A stretch of 64,000 nucleotides of DNA from Melastoma dodecandrum. Its lineage: Eukaryota; Streptophyta; Magnoliopsida; Myrtales; Melastomataceae. Shown here piece after piece: positions 34,751 through 46,129 of the stretch. Below the pieces are notes generated by a model. It saw only the letters and a list, made by a program, of their open reading frames with translations, ran no database searches and was not told where the DNA came from. The DNA is taken from positions 1,612,001 through 1,676,000 of the forward strand of contig JARUPY010000079.1 of assembly GCA_029817715.1 (NCBI GenBank), given 5' to 3'. Each line of letters opens with the position of its first letter. Position 1 is the stretch's first letter. The translations under genes were made by a program, and so were the position numbers.

Positions 34751-35620
34751 TCGAGGCAGAAAATGCCAAGAGAGGCACGAATATCTTCTCGAGATTAGAC
34801 TCGAAAAGTTAACAAGAAAGAGTATCCTAAGAGAGTACTTGAGATAGACTTGTAAAGTTATGGCCAGAAAAACAAAGCAGCGCTGATGATGAGATCAAAA
34901 CTCTTGCCTTATGTTCATCGACTTTGGCCAGGCCATAACTCGTACATGACAACTTCGAATCGAAATGTACAAAACATAAAAGTTATAGGTTGAGAGGAAA
35001 GAAGATGAACACAACTTGTCTCGAGTTAATCCAACATTTTAGCCAAAGTTATGATCAAAAGACCGAGGGAGTATTATGATCTCGAGATCAAAACAGTTGT
35101 GACTTCGACCGGTCATAACACGTCTAAGACGACCTCGAATCGAATATTATAAATAATAAAAGTTGTAGGATGAGAGAAAGGAGACTAATCCAACTTATCT
35201 CGAGTTTATCCGACCTCTGCAGCTAAAGTTATGGTCAAATGACTGAAGGACTGTTGATCTTGAGAATAGAATACTTGCGGGATTCGATTGGTCAAAACTG
35301 AACATAGATGACATTGAATGAGAAAACCCTAAAAATTAAAGTTATAGAGGAACCAGAAAGAAAACTATCTCAAGTGGTCTCCAGTTAATCCAATCTATGT
35401 TGCCATAACTATGACCAAAATACTGAAGGAGTATTTGATCCCGAGAACAAAATAGTTGTGACTGCGACTGGTCAAAAGTAGACCCAAATGACCTTAAATG
35501 AAAAAACCCAAAACATAGAAGTTGTAGAAGAGTTAGAGAAGGAACTATCCCAACTGAACTTGAGCAAAAATGAGGCTTTGCGGCCAAAGTTATGCTCAGT
35601 CTGAAGCGGTGTTGCAGCTT
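34751..35620. repeat. 180-bp tandem repeat array
   Basis: The anchor GGCCATAAC/GGTCATAAC/GGTCAAAAC/GGTCAAAAG recurs at 34931, 35111, 35290 and 35470, spacing 180, 179 and 180 bases. Each unit also carries AAAGTTATGGTCAAA-type and TCTCGAGTTAATCCAAC-type blocks. About four and a half units are present, with visible divergence. Confidence 0.85.
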
Positions 35621-35845
35621 GAGTACAGGAACATTGTGTTTCCTATTTTGAGTATACCTCGGGCTACAAACGCTCGATTCAGACAGACAACCTATCCTTA
35701 TGATCAGGAGAGAGTAAGGAAGAGTATAGACTTCATCCTCCCAGCCTTCAATCCTCGCATGCTCGTTGATACACGTATATTCATGCATATTAACACCCAA
35801 GAAAATAGGGGCATTTTGAGACACTTACGGCATTCGAGATGATTT

Positions 35846-36212
35846 TGCTGTGGGTTATGTGTGAAATGATTGGATAGGAAGGGAGAAGGTGCTAGCATAA
35901 CGTAGATTCTATACTGCCGACGACCTTATTTAGGGTAAAAGAAACCTTCTGTAGAGCCGCTGCTCCTACGAGGGATGAATATTTGGTGGAGTTCAAGTGT
36001 TTATGCTGCAAACTATTTTCTCTTTCATTCCTTTCAAATGATTACACGCTCCTCTATATATAGGGAGGAGTAGAAACCCAAATGACAATAGAAACTTCTA
36101 CCTTAAATGACAGATTTAATGATCTACTTAAATGCTTTCTTTGAATTCTCCACTTAATGACAATTTCCGTTACTAAACTTCTATATAATTGGATCATAAA
36201 TTTCCTTCGACA
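35846..36212 (-). repeat. 3' LTR of the copia element
   Basis: Pairs as a direct repeat with 39603-39966; TACACGCTCCTCTATATATA is identical in both. The promoter-like CTCTATATATA lies at about 36050-36062 on the plus strand, so the minus strand also reads as a TATATATAGAG. AGAGGGGA next to it at 36213-36220 is the polypurine tract on the minus strand. Confidence 0.88.
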
Positions 36213-36314
36213 TCCCCTCTTAATTTATGATCTTCAAGAAGTCTTTGAAAGTCTCAAACTTCGCCGAAGACACTTTAAGTAAGTCTTTGAACATCTGCGG
36301 GTTGATCATGGGCG

Positions 36315-39213
36315 TCAATGAACTCTAGAATTACCTCCTTCTACGAAAACCATCTCTCTGATGACATGATGATGAAGTTCTATGTGTTTCGATCTTGCAT
36401 GAAAAACGGGATTCTTGGTCATAATAATTACAAATTGGTTATCACAGAAGATTGTTGTTGGCTCGTCCACCTTCTGTTGTAGCTGTAGAAGTAACCTGCT
36501 AAGCCAGACAACTTCTCTTGTTGCCTCATTTGTTGCAATGTACTCAGCTTCTATAGATGAGAGGCTAACGGTGCTTTGCTTTTTGAACTCCATGAAATGG
36601 GCATTGTTCCAATACAGAACAAATATCTTGATATGCTTCTATGATCATCCAAGCTTCCTGCCCAATCACTATCAATATAACCCACTAGATCATCCTTCTG
36701 CTCTTTTGCGTGCTTCAATCCGACCTTTTGTGTATCTTTTAGGTAGTGTTGAACCCTTTTTGCTGCAGGCTTCTGTGAATAGCCTTTTCCTACGATGCGT
36801 TATGCTTCTGCACGGTTCCATCTTCATTATACTCTGACTTATAGACCCACTTCAAGCCGATAGCTTCTTTTCCTTCTAGGAGATTGACCAATGACTACGT
36901 GTCATTCTTCTTTATAGAAGTCATCTCATTCTTCATGACATTTCTCCGTTTTTTCTTTTTTGGCTGCCTCATCAAAGTTCTGTGGCTCAAATGTAGCAAG
37001 AACAAAGTTAGCTTTCTCATAAATTTCAATGAATGATCGATACCTCCTTGATGGTGTATCTCCAATAAGAACCTTTGCTTTTCGAATGGCTTTAGATGAA
37101 CTATCTTCTGTTGTTCCGATGTGATTATGTACTGTAACTTCTCCTGCTTCTGTTGTTCTGATAGGATTCTGTACAGATGCTTCTGCTACTGCTTATGTAA
37201 ATTGGAACATCTGAGTCATAAAAGACTCTTTCTACCACTTCCAAGCTGCAAGTTCATCAAAGATAACATCTCTCGTTAGCACTAACTTGTCAGTGTTCGA
37301 ATTATACAGACGATATCCTTTCGTCTTATCATTATATCTGATGAAAATCAACTTCTCTCCTTTCTCATCAAACTTTTCTCTTCCATGAGAAGGTGTAAGA
37401 GCATATCCAATACACCCAAATACTTTCAAATGATTTACCATGGGCTTCCTTTGTGCGATGCTTCATATGGTGTCTTGTTCCTAACCGCTTTCATAGGGTA
37501 TCTGTTTAGAAGGTAGGTAGATGTGTTAATAGCTTCTGTCCAGAACTTGTTGGGTAGACCATCTTGTTGTCCGCCCTTCAACATGCTTCTAGCCATCTCC
37601 ATTATTGTTCCGTTCTTTCTTTATGCGACTCCATTTTGCTGTGGAGAATACTGCACGGTCAACTGCCTCTGTATCCCCTTCTACTGGTAATAGTTCAAGA
37701 ATGGTCTTGACAGAAACTCTCCTCCGCAATCAGTCCTCAAGGTCTTAATCTTGTATCCACTTTGATTCTCTGCAAGTGCTTCACAAAGGTGGTGAAAACA
37801 GATGACTTTCTCTCAAGAAAATAAAGCCAAATTATTTTAGTATAGTCATCTACGAACAACAGAAGGTATCTTCTATTCCTGAGAGACGGAGTTTGAGTCG
37901 GTCCACAAATATCTGCATGAATCAGCTCAAGAGGCTTGAGCTTTACATGTTGTATTTGGGAATGGAAGACAATGATGCTTTCCGAAGACACATTCTTCAC
38001 AGACGTCACCTTCTGTAGCATGTATAGAAGATAATCCTACCACTGTATCCTTCTGCTTCAATAAAGCTAGACCTTTTCTGTTCAAATGTCCATACCTGAG
38101 ATGCCAAAGATGAGAATAAATTATAACTTCAGTTTTGAGAACCACATTGCTGCAAGAAGTAACTTTTAACGGGAACAAATTGTTGGACGTCATCTTCACG
38201 GCCATGACCTACTGTCCATTTATGTCCGCTATTTCACATCGACCTTCTACAAAAACAACTTATATTCATATTTCATCATTTGTCCCACACTTAGTAGGTT
38301 ATGTGCGATTTCTAGAGTGTAGACGACATCGTGTATCCTCTTCTATTGACCTTCTGTACTGAAAACTAAAACAACACATTTACCTTCTATCTTTAACATT
38401 TTGCTATCTCAAAGTTCCAAGAGAGAGTTGTATTTCTCATCAAGGCTCCACAAAGTTTTTCTTGATCCTTGTGACATGGTTGTCACGACCACTATCGAGG
38501 AACCATATCTCATTCATATCTTGCATGGAGTTAGAGGAAGAATAGAAATCTTTAGAAGGTTCATCTTCCTTAGAGAAATTTACCGAGCTTCTGTCCTCAT
38601 GCTTCTGTTCATGTTTCCGCTCTTTATCTTTGTACCGACAATCGCGATCTGAATGAGTAGAGAACTTGCATCTCCTGCATCGAAGACGACAATCTTTCGT
38701 TTCATAATTATTCTTTCTGTAGATGTGGCTTTCTGCTTCTGCTTCTCCATGACCGCTTCTGTGCTGACCTTCTAGTCGTCCTTCTACGTAGCCTCTGCCT
38801 CTACCACGAAACCTGCTTCCATGTCCTCTACTATAGGACCTTATGTTGTTTCCAGAACGTTCTTCCTTTTACTCAGAAACATTCAATTTCACTTGAAATG
38901 CTTGCTCCACCGGGGTTGTGTACTTGCTAACCCGCTTCTCATGGACTTCTAGAGAACCCAAAAACTCATAGATGGAAACTTATGCGAGATCCTTCATCTC
39001 TTTAATCACGGAAACCACATGCTCAAACTTATGTGACAAGCTTCTTAGAATTTTCTCAACAACTTTTCGATCCGGAACAACTTCTCCGCAACTCTTCAAT
39101 TGATTGAGGATCTGCACAATCCTTGAGAAGTAGTCTTTGACGGTTTTTGCGTCTTTCATGGATAGATTGTCGAAGTCTCTCCAAATGTTCTGTAGCTTTA
39201 TAGAGATCACCAT
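36315..39213 (-). pseudogene. Copia gag-pol remnant with RT core deleted
   Basis: Gag helices (about 39213-38980: NIWRDFDNLSMKDAKTVKDY), GAG-pre-integrase with HLWHLRYGHLN (38110-38100 area), integrase (LIHADICGPTQT, LFVDDYTKIIWLYFL), the RT entrance (IGLKWVYKSEYNEDG, about 36850) and then directly RNase H (GYIDSDWAGS; SSIEAEYIATNEATREVVWL) are read leftward. Between VQKHNA... and AAKRVQHYL (about 36790-36760) most of the RT, including its YVDD region, is missing. Scattered stops show it is dead. Confidence 0.8.
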
Positions 39214-39602
39214 TTGTGACCCTTTGAACTACTTTTTTAGGACCTCCCACGCTTCATTCACCTTATGGTAGATGGTCTTGCTTACGGATTGTTGCAGAAT
39301 CCACATAGTCATGACATTCTTTATGACGTTCTCCTGGCACGCCTTCTGCTAATCTTTTGTGGGGTTGATGACACCTTCTACGGAAGTATTGCCACCTTCT
39401 GGGAGAGAGATTCCTTCTGGAACTTCTTCATAGCCATCTTCCATAAGTTTTCATAGATCTTGCGAAAGAAAAATGGTCTTCATTTGATAACCCCAATAGT
39501 CGAAGTGCTCGCTATCGAAGATGGGGAATTGGTTAGGCGAAAAGGTGAAGAACATGTTGTTAGAGGATGTAGACATGATCTTTTGCGCTCTGATACAAAA
39601 CT

Positions 39603-39966
39603 TGTCTGGGGTTATGTTTAAAAGGATTAGATAGGAGGGAGAATGTGCCAGCAGAACGTAGGTTCTTTACTGCCAACGACTTTCTGTAGGGTAAAAAACC
39701 TTCTGTAGAGCTGTTACTCCTATGAGGGATAAATATTTGGTGGAGTTCAAGCGTGTAGGCTACAAACTATTTTCTCTTTCGTTCCTTTCAAATGATTACA
39801 CGCTCCTCTATATATAAGAAGGAGCAGAAACCCAAATGACAATAGAAACTGCTGGTTTAAATGGTAGATTTAATGATATACTTAAATGTTCTCTTTGAAT
39901 GCTCCACTTAATGACAATTTCCATTACTAAACTTTTATTTAATTGGATCATATATTACCTTCAACA
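39603..39966 (-). repeat. 5' LTR of the copia element
   Basis: Begins TGTCTGGGGTTATG and ends TTCAACA, followed by GATTT. On the minus strand it is upstream of the PBS at 39597-39587. Confidence 0.9.
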
Positions 39967-39971
39967 GATTT

Positions 39972-41160
39972 CTCATGAGAATGAGAAATCCCAAGGACAA
40001 AGCCCCATCTTTCTCAAGACATGAAAGAGCATAAAGATTAATATGCTAAATATTGCCTCTAGAATTCTCGAGATAAAGCTAATGTTTCGGAGACACGTCG
40101 CGATATATTAATAAAAGAATCCTTGAAAGTTACTTAAAAGAAATGATCACCCACATACCCTACAAAATAGGGACTTGATCATGAACACAAGAGAAACTAC
40201 ATTGACCATGATCGCTATTAACTGCTATACCTCACAGGTATAAAAGGCCCAAAAGAAGGAGGAAGCGGATACGATCAATCACTAAATTCAATCTGGCATA
40301 TTGATCAATAGCTTTTGCCTTCCCCACAGCATCCTGAAAGCTTCCAGAAACCACCCCCGTGTCCTGAAACTTCCACCTTTACCACCTTTATCCATCGTTC
40401 CTCCAAGGTAGACTCCACTAAAGGAGCTCGTTGTAGCCGTCGCATGTCTTCTGCTGTCCGTCGTGAAGCGTCCATCGCCGTCTCTGTTTGTCTTTTCAAT
40501 ATGTTTGTAAGTATTATAAAGACTAAGTTCTTGTAATTCGGTACTGTTCACTTGCAATTCAAGTATTGTTTCTTGTTTATTCTTTGTTCAATTATTTTAC
40601 GGCAGCCGCAGTTCTATGTAAAATTCGATATGCGTCACGTGAAACACAACTTCGCATCAACACTTCCCCAACAGATCACAAGAGCGAAATTCTCTTTTCC
40701 TTTTCGGCAACATCAAAAGTTCCACACAAGAAACATGGTTGGCGAGAAATTGATTCCGTGTCCTTCGCCAAGTCATGAAAATGTCGTGACACATCCCAAA
40801 GCCGATGAAAATTCGAAAATGATAGGATATTTAAAGGCAATGAAGTTCTTTCTTTAGTTTGGTGTCCAAAGACCATCCATGGATTCGTAAAAGACCAAAA
40901 GAGCGAATTTCGGCCAAGCTAAAAATATGCGAGTTCGATGAATAGATTGGCTTTGAACGCATTTACGTCACGGAATACTTCGGTTCTCGGTTGATATAAC
41001 TAGTCATCTTTAGCGTCAAGACTTTCTGTTTATGAAGAACCAGCATTTGCTCATAACCAAAATCATATTGCTCGACAGAAAGAAAGAGCAACGAAGGTTT
41101 GCTCCATTGCGAAGGTGACAGTTGGCATCATTCTCAGTTATCAGCATCCATCGGCAAAGC
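39972..41160. other. No recognised gene
   Basis: A TATAAAAGGCCC-like promoter motif lies at 40240-40252. Short open frames on both strands at 40288-40557 and 40552-40857 match no family I know. Confidence 0.3.
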
Positions 41161-41354
41161 ATATGCAATGTGACCATCGCGGGCCTGCACAATGCCTGCC
41201 ATTGGTGAAGCCGCCAAATCCGACGCCTCCGACGGTGTCCTGCTGCAATGCGCTGTAGTTGGCTGACTTCCCTTGCCTTTGCAACTACAAGGACAACCCA
41301 ATAATAATCACCATGGGGATTGACATCGACCTTGCTATGATGCTACCGGCGTAG
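41161..41354 (+). pseudogene. DIR1-like lipid-transfer protein pseudogene
   Basis: ICNVTIAGLHNAC in one frame gives way to CLPLVKPPNPTPPTVSCCNA, then a TAG, then ADFPCLCNYKDN and MGIDIDLAMMLPA. These are successive elements of the DIR1-type eight-cysteine domain (PPNPTPP before CC is typical). A frameshift near 41200, the internal TAG and a TAG at 41352-41354 before the last Cys pair disable it. No signal peptide was found upstream. This appears to be a third member of the LTP cluster. Confidence 0.75.
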
Positions 41355-42247
41355 TGTAATACCCGGGGGCTCCTTCACACTGCTGAGTTAAGTTACAATA
41401 GTAAATCCAATCTTCTTACCGTCAACCGTAATCTTAGGTCCATTGCTCAATATCGGACCTTTGTATGTACTAGACCATTCGTGCTTCTGTCGTCTCAAGT
41501 TGTGATGATGACTCGTCATGGCCTGTGCTTTGTATGTCACAGTGAATCAAAATAAAATTATTCATGTTTCCTTTTAATACTGATATATTTAACCAATCAT
41601 CACATATGTTGCGGTCCATCGCAAGAAATGACCAGGATTCAAGCAACATGTCAAAGAGAAGTAGAAAGGATCAACAAACTCAACATCAACATAACACTTT
41701 TTGTACGAAGTAGAGCTGCTTTATTTTCTCATAAATGATTTATTACACTCCGCGGGAGTCAGCAGGTATGTCCTTCATCAGTTGGCGGTGATGATCCCGC
41801 TTGGATCGTCGGCCCAATCTGTGGCAGAAGGCAGGAGCCGGGAAGTATATCCACTCTGTGCATTAATGATGAAGAAACGGGTCAAGACCCAATGGCATTC
41901 TGTATTCCATCGTGCACATACAGGACATGTCGGCCTGATTGAAAATCTTGCAGCAGGAAGGGAAGGGGAGACTAAGTCACAACACGCAGCTCTTCCGACC
42001 ACAACATTTATGCCACGTCAACACTCGATCGAGTTCTTGTGCATTGGCATGAACTCTTCGTTTTCAGACTAGTTAGAGATTTCTCGATGTATTCTTGAAT
42101 GTGAACGATTACGATTACAACTTATACCAAAATGATCTTCTTCTCCTCTTCTACCTCACATTTTTCTATTTAACAAATTCTAGTTGTCAAACTGAGTAGA
42201 CTGCCTAATTGGCAGGCCGGGCCTAAATTTCTGGCATCCACCCGCAA
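41355..42247. other. No recognised gene
   Basis: An open frame at 41701-42072 on the plus strand has no recognised family and poor gene-like context. Confidence 0.3.
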
Positions 42248-42286
42248 GGCCCTAAACCCTAAACCTTAGGTTTAGGGTTTAGGGCC
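42248..42286. repeat. Head-to-head telomere-type palindrome
   Basis: Two CCCTAAA units face two TTTAGGG units around a single central base, forming a perfect 39-base palindrome. Imperfect pairing continues outward (GCATCCACCC left, GTGGATCC right). Confidence 0.9.
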
Positions 42287-44479
42287 GAGTGGATCCACTC
42301 CCGACAGAACTCATTTATCAAACTTAACTTCAAAAGGTTTATGTACACACTGAATTTCATGCCAATGACAAAATAAAAAATAAAAAATTTCATTGTTAAA
42401 AATTTTTTAATTAATTAACTTATTATATGTTTCAACTTGTACGATTGAGATTGTATCGGCTGTTATATTCTGTGCGAGCTCAAAATTGTCCAATTTCAGT
42501 ATTTTTGGATATGATCCGAACGAATAAGCCCATCTGATTTTATTAATAGAATCTTCGCTTATCGGAACTACATTAGAGATTATGAATGGGTCCAACCTGA
42601 CAAGTAGAGCAGATCAATGGTGACAGAAGCGAGGAAGATACCCAGTAAGTAGAGCAAAAAATCTTTTTTCGTCAGTGTGCCTTCCTATCGCGAATTCCAC
42701 AAGACAGGGGCGACCGCATTAAAAGCATATCTTGCCGATAAACCTGTAGGAGTTGTATCATCTTCCGCTGAGTCGTATGACTTTTCACGCTAATAATGCA
42801 TCCGTCTGACCTATTCGTAGATTCAAAAGGGCTGCATTAACGACGCACGCACGCGTAGATGCATCATTGTGCACATATTAGGAGTTCAATACGTGATATA
42901 AGCGTTGTCTTTGATCTTGTTTAGTTTCTATCGGGAATGGTAAACGTAACAAAACAACGAAAGATTGTTTATCAGGCCTGAGAATGTTAGTATATGTGGC
43001 CCGATGGGCTCTTTTCGTTCAAGAACCTTGAAAATTATGTGAGGTCCGGTCCAATTGGGACCGGCCAACATTAGTACTTCCCAAAATCTCATCCGAATTC
43101 GAAAGAAAGGTGTGTGTAAATTAGATGTTACTATTTCTCCATCTTATCACCACCTAACTCCAACCTCAAATTTCATATTCTCCAAAGGTAAGAAAGAGTG
43201 TTTTTATCCCCAGATGTTGTCAGCCAAGCTCGGCTCCGTTCGGTTGTACTCAAGTTTCAAAACATCTCAAACGAATCAATTTCCGGGACATGCCCATTTA
43301 TGCTACCGGATATCGCAGTTTGAACCTCAGTAGCGAGCCTTAGAAACCTATCGGGCCCTAGTCTTAGCGGGCCTAACTTACCCAATCGTCGCGCATCGCA
43401 GGGTCTTACGATGACCCTAAGTGGATGTAATGGTTCTGAGTCGGGCTTTTCCCCTTCATCAGACACAAACCCATTTACTTTCATGTCTCTTAGTTTCATA
43501 TTCTTTTGTTGTAGTTAGGATCGTTTCCTATTTCTGGTATGTTTCATCTTCTCTATTGTGCAAGACTCCCACTATTGCAAACTTTTCTGCACGCTATATC
43601 CAGCAACTGCGAGATGACATACATACAATCAAAGCAAACCCCCAAAATATACCTCTCTTATGCATCTAATCCTTCGTACAAACACCGGGTTGCACATCAT
43701 CGGAACAAACCTGCTTGGCGAGGTGAGTTTCGATACTCGATTTGTACACAAGAATGTGACAGAAAAGTAAGAGGGTGGTTTGTGATTAACTGCTGCTCGG
43801 ATTTGAAAACGGCTGAAGCCACAAAATTGTGAGCACCGTCATCAAGAGACGGCATAATGTGACAATAGTTAGTAGATACACATAATGTGACAATCGTTAG
43901 TAGATACAATATTATGAATTGTCGAAAATGATAATTTCCACGCTGCGGTCGGCACAAGAAACGAATCCATAAGCCTCCCTAATGGATTCGGTAAATAGCA
44001 TTCGGCAGAACAAAGTACAAGATAACAATGAATCAATAAAAAATGCACAGGATTAGGATGAGCTTATTCAAGATATACTCAAGTGACCCGCGCAATGTCT
44101 TGTTTTGAATCTTGGAATCAGACGACGGTGCTTGGACACTATAACTTTCACATCGCAACTCGTATCCCGGTTTATTCGTGAGATATACGGTAGCATCCGA
44201 CACAGCTTGCGGGATTTGTGAACTGGTCGACAAATCAGTGGACAAACCTAACTCCATAATTTGTATCGTTTTAGTCCTATGGAATTGGATGCCAACAAGA
44301 TTATTATTCTTCACAGTACAAACATGTCCTAATAAGATACAAGTTATTTGGTCAAAGAAAAAAGGAACTTGTATAGCGGAATAACATGATGATTTGAAAT
44401 CCCTATATAAGGCGAGCACACAAGTCTTATACCTCAAGGGAAATCCAGTTCATAAACTCCGAATCAATGATAAGCCTTG
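42287..44479. other. No recognised gene
   Basis: Short open frames only. A tandem ATAATGTGACAAT(A/C)GTTAGTAGATACA lies at about 43854-43910 (two units). Nothing coding could be supported. Confidence 0.3.
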
Positions 44480-45572
44480 AGATGGCTCTCTCGGCCAAGG
44501 AAATGATTCTGATCATACTGTCATTGTAAAACAACGATAGGATCAAAAAACAGTGTGACCAAGTGTGACATGCGATTGACGTCCTGGTAATCTTGGAACA
44601 ATCTTGGGCCTAATTCTAACAAAACCGTAAAAGCCCATGAGACCTACAGCCAAGTTAAACATATCAAGCCTGCGCCCACATTTAGGTAGACTATGCGGCA
44701 AAGGAAGTCCACAGAAGCATGGCAATAATCTTGTAATCAAGGGAAGTCTACAAGCCTGCTTCAAGAGACACAAAGTCTATAGGCTTGCGCCTGCAAAGGA
44801 TACGAATTCTACAGACCTGCGCCTGCAAAAGACACGTGTAAAAGGAAAACGGTTCCACAGCCCCACACTTATATCAACATACGTTTTAAAAGGCAACCAA
44901 TTAAACCCGATGTTAGAGGAGTTTACGACCCATGATCAAACGAATGGAAGTCAGTTAGCTCCGAGATTCTTGGGGAGAATCGAGTCTGGAAAATCTTCGG
45001 AAGGTCGTAACAGACCGGGTATAAAAGGGTCAGAGAAAATCACGAACAAATCAGGCAACGGAAGCTTAACTTGCTCGTCACCCCTTAGTTGTTAGTTGCT
45101 AGGATTCCCCGACCTGGGCGAAACTCTTAAAGTTTCATTGGTCTTCCTTCCACCGTCAGAGTGAGCAACCGTAGCTCCGGCAACAAATCCCCGCCTTCAC
45201 TTCCACCAACAGGGTGAGCAACCGTAGCTTTGGTAACAGCCCTCCGCCTTCGACTCCAACGCCAGGACGAGTCACCGTAGTCCCGGTACACACCTCCGCC
45301 TTCGACTCCAACGCCAGGACGAGCTACCGTAGTCTCGGTACAGATCTCCGCCTTCAACGCGCCCGCCAGGGTCAGCCACCACAGCCTTGGTGTCCACGTT
45401 CGCATCAGCACCAACACCTAAGTCCTGCTGTCCGAGGAGCACAAGTCTACAGCGCTCTGCCATCAAGTCTACGGAGCACTGTAGCTAGTCTACAATCTTA
45501 TCACCATCCTTATTTTTACTTTTATGGCTGTAAGCTTTCTTTATTTCTCAATTAATTTCTTTAATTACTTAC
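44480..45572 (+). repeat. Ty3/gypsy LTR, copy A, with internal minisatellite
   Basis: The 3' part matches copy B (48960-49792): GACCTGGG, GAGCAACCGTAG, TTTTATGGCTGTAAGCTTT and then TGGCGACCACATC, which begins a likely PBS at 45573. From 45140 to 45400 a 45-60-bp unit (GAGCAACCGTAG(C/T).., CCGCCTTC.ACTCCA) is tandemly repeated four to five times. The 5' limit is not clear. Confidence 0.65.
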
Positions 45573-46129
45573 TGGCGACCACATCTACAAATCCCTGTGA
45601 GTCTTATTGCCAAATATTTCCGGTGTGATCCGTTTCCTACGCGAACACCGAGGAACACTCAAGAAGGATCTATACTTGGAAGAAAACTTACAACATCAAC
45701 TAATCTGATTTGCTTCACTTAATGGTAAAAGAAACATTACAAAGCTTTAAATAGACTAGTCCTAATTAAAACTAACAATAACACTTAAGGTGCTTAGGAA
45801 ATTTAAACCGCAGTTAAGGAGCGTAAGAAAAATAAAAAAAAACAGTAGAAGATAGAGAGTCCAGGAAGCTGGACAATCGTAGAATTGAATATCCGTGTAG
45901 GTCTACAGACGAAACATTCGAGTGTGTCTATGAGCGACACCTGATTGAGTCTACGAACTCGAGGTCTACATAGCAAAGTCTACAGGCGATGAGTCTACGA
46001 GCGAAGCATTTAAAATTCAATAGGCATTTGTCATCGCAGTCTTCGCAACGTCCGTCGAATCAAACAACAACTTATTCGACGAGTTTCGGGATGAACCTGT
46101 TGAATAGGTTTTGATGATAAGCCTTGACC
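45573..46129. other. Gypsy leader fragment downstream of LTR A
   Basis: TGGCGACCACATCTACAAATCCCTGTGAG starts the leader. After about 90 bases the similarity to copy B is lost, so the element was truncated or replaced by the next repeat. Confidence 0.45.

Larger units (their letters stand above)
35846..39966 (-). mobile_element. Ty1/copia element with both LTRs and target duplication
   Basis: 4,121 bp between GATTT target duplications (35841-35845 and 39967-39971). The LTRs, about 365 bp each, start TG and end CA. On the minus strand follow a PBS complementary to initiator Met tRNA (TGTATCAGAGC, read from 39597 to 39587), a gag region, protease/zinc-finger scraps, integrase, a deleted RT and the RNase H end, then a purine tract (AAGAGGGGA) before the 3' LTR. 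Coding frames have many stops. It interrupts the stretch between the LTP gene at 31.7 kb and the LTP pseudogene at 41.2 kb. Confidence 0.92.

Noticed and set aside
43257..43957. Short frames in 43.2-44 kb as genes
   Set aside because: Overlapping frames on both strands, no conserved motif, no splice-supported extension.
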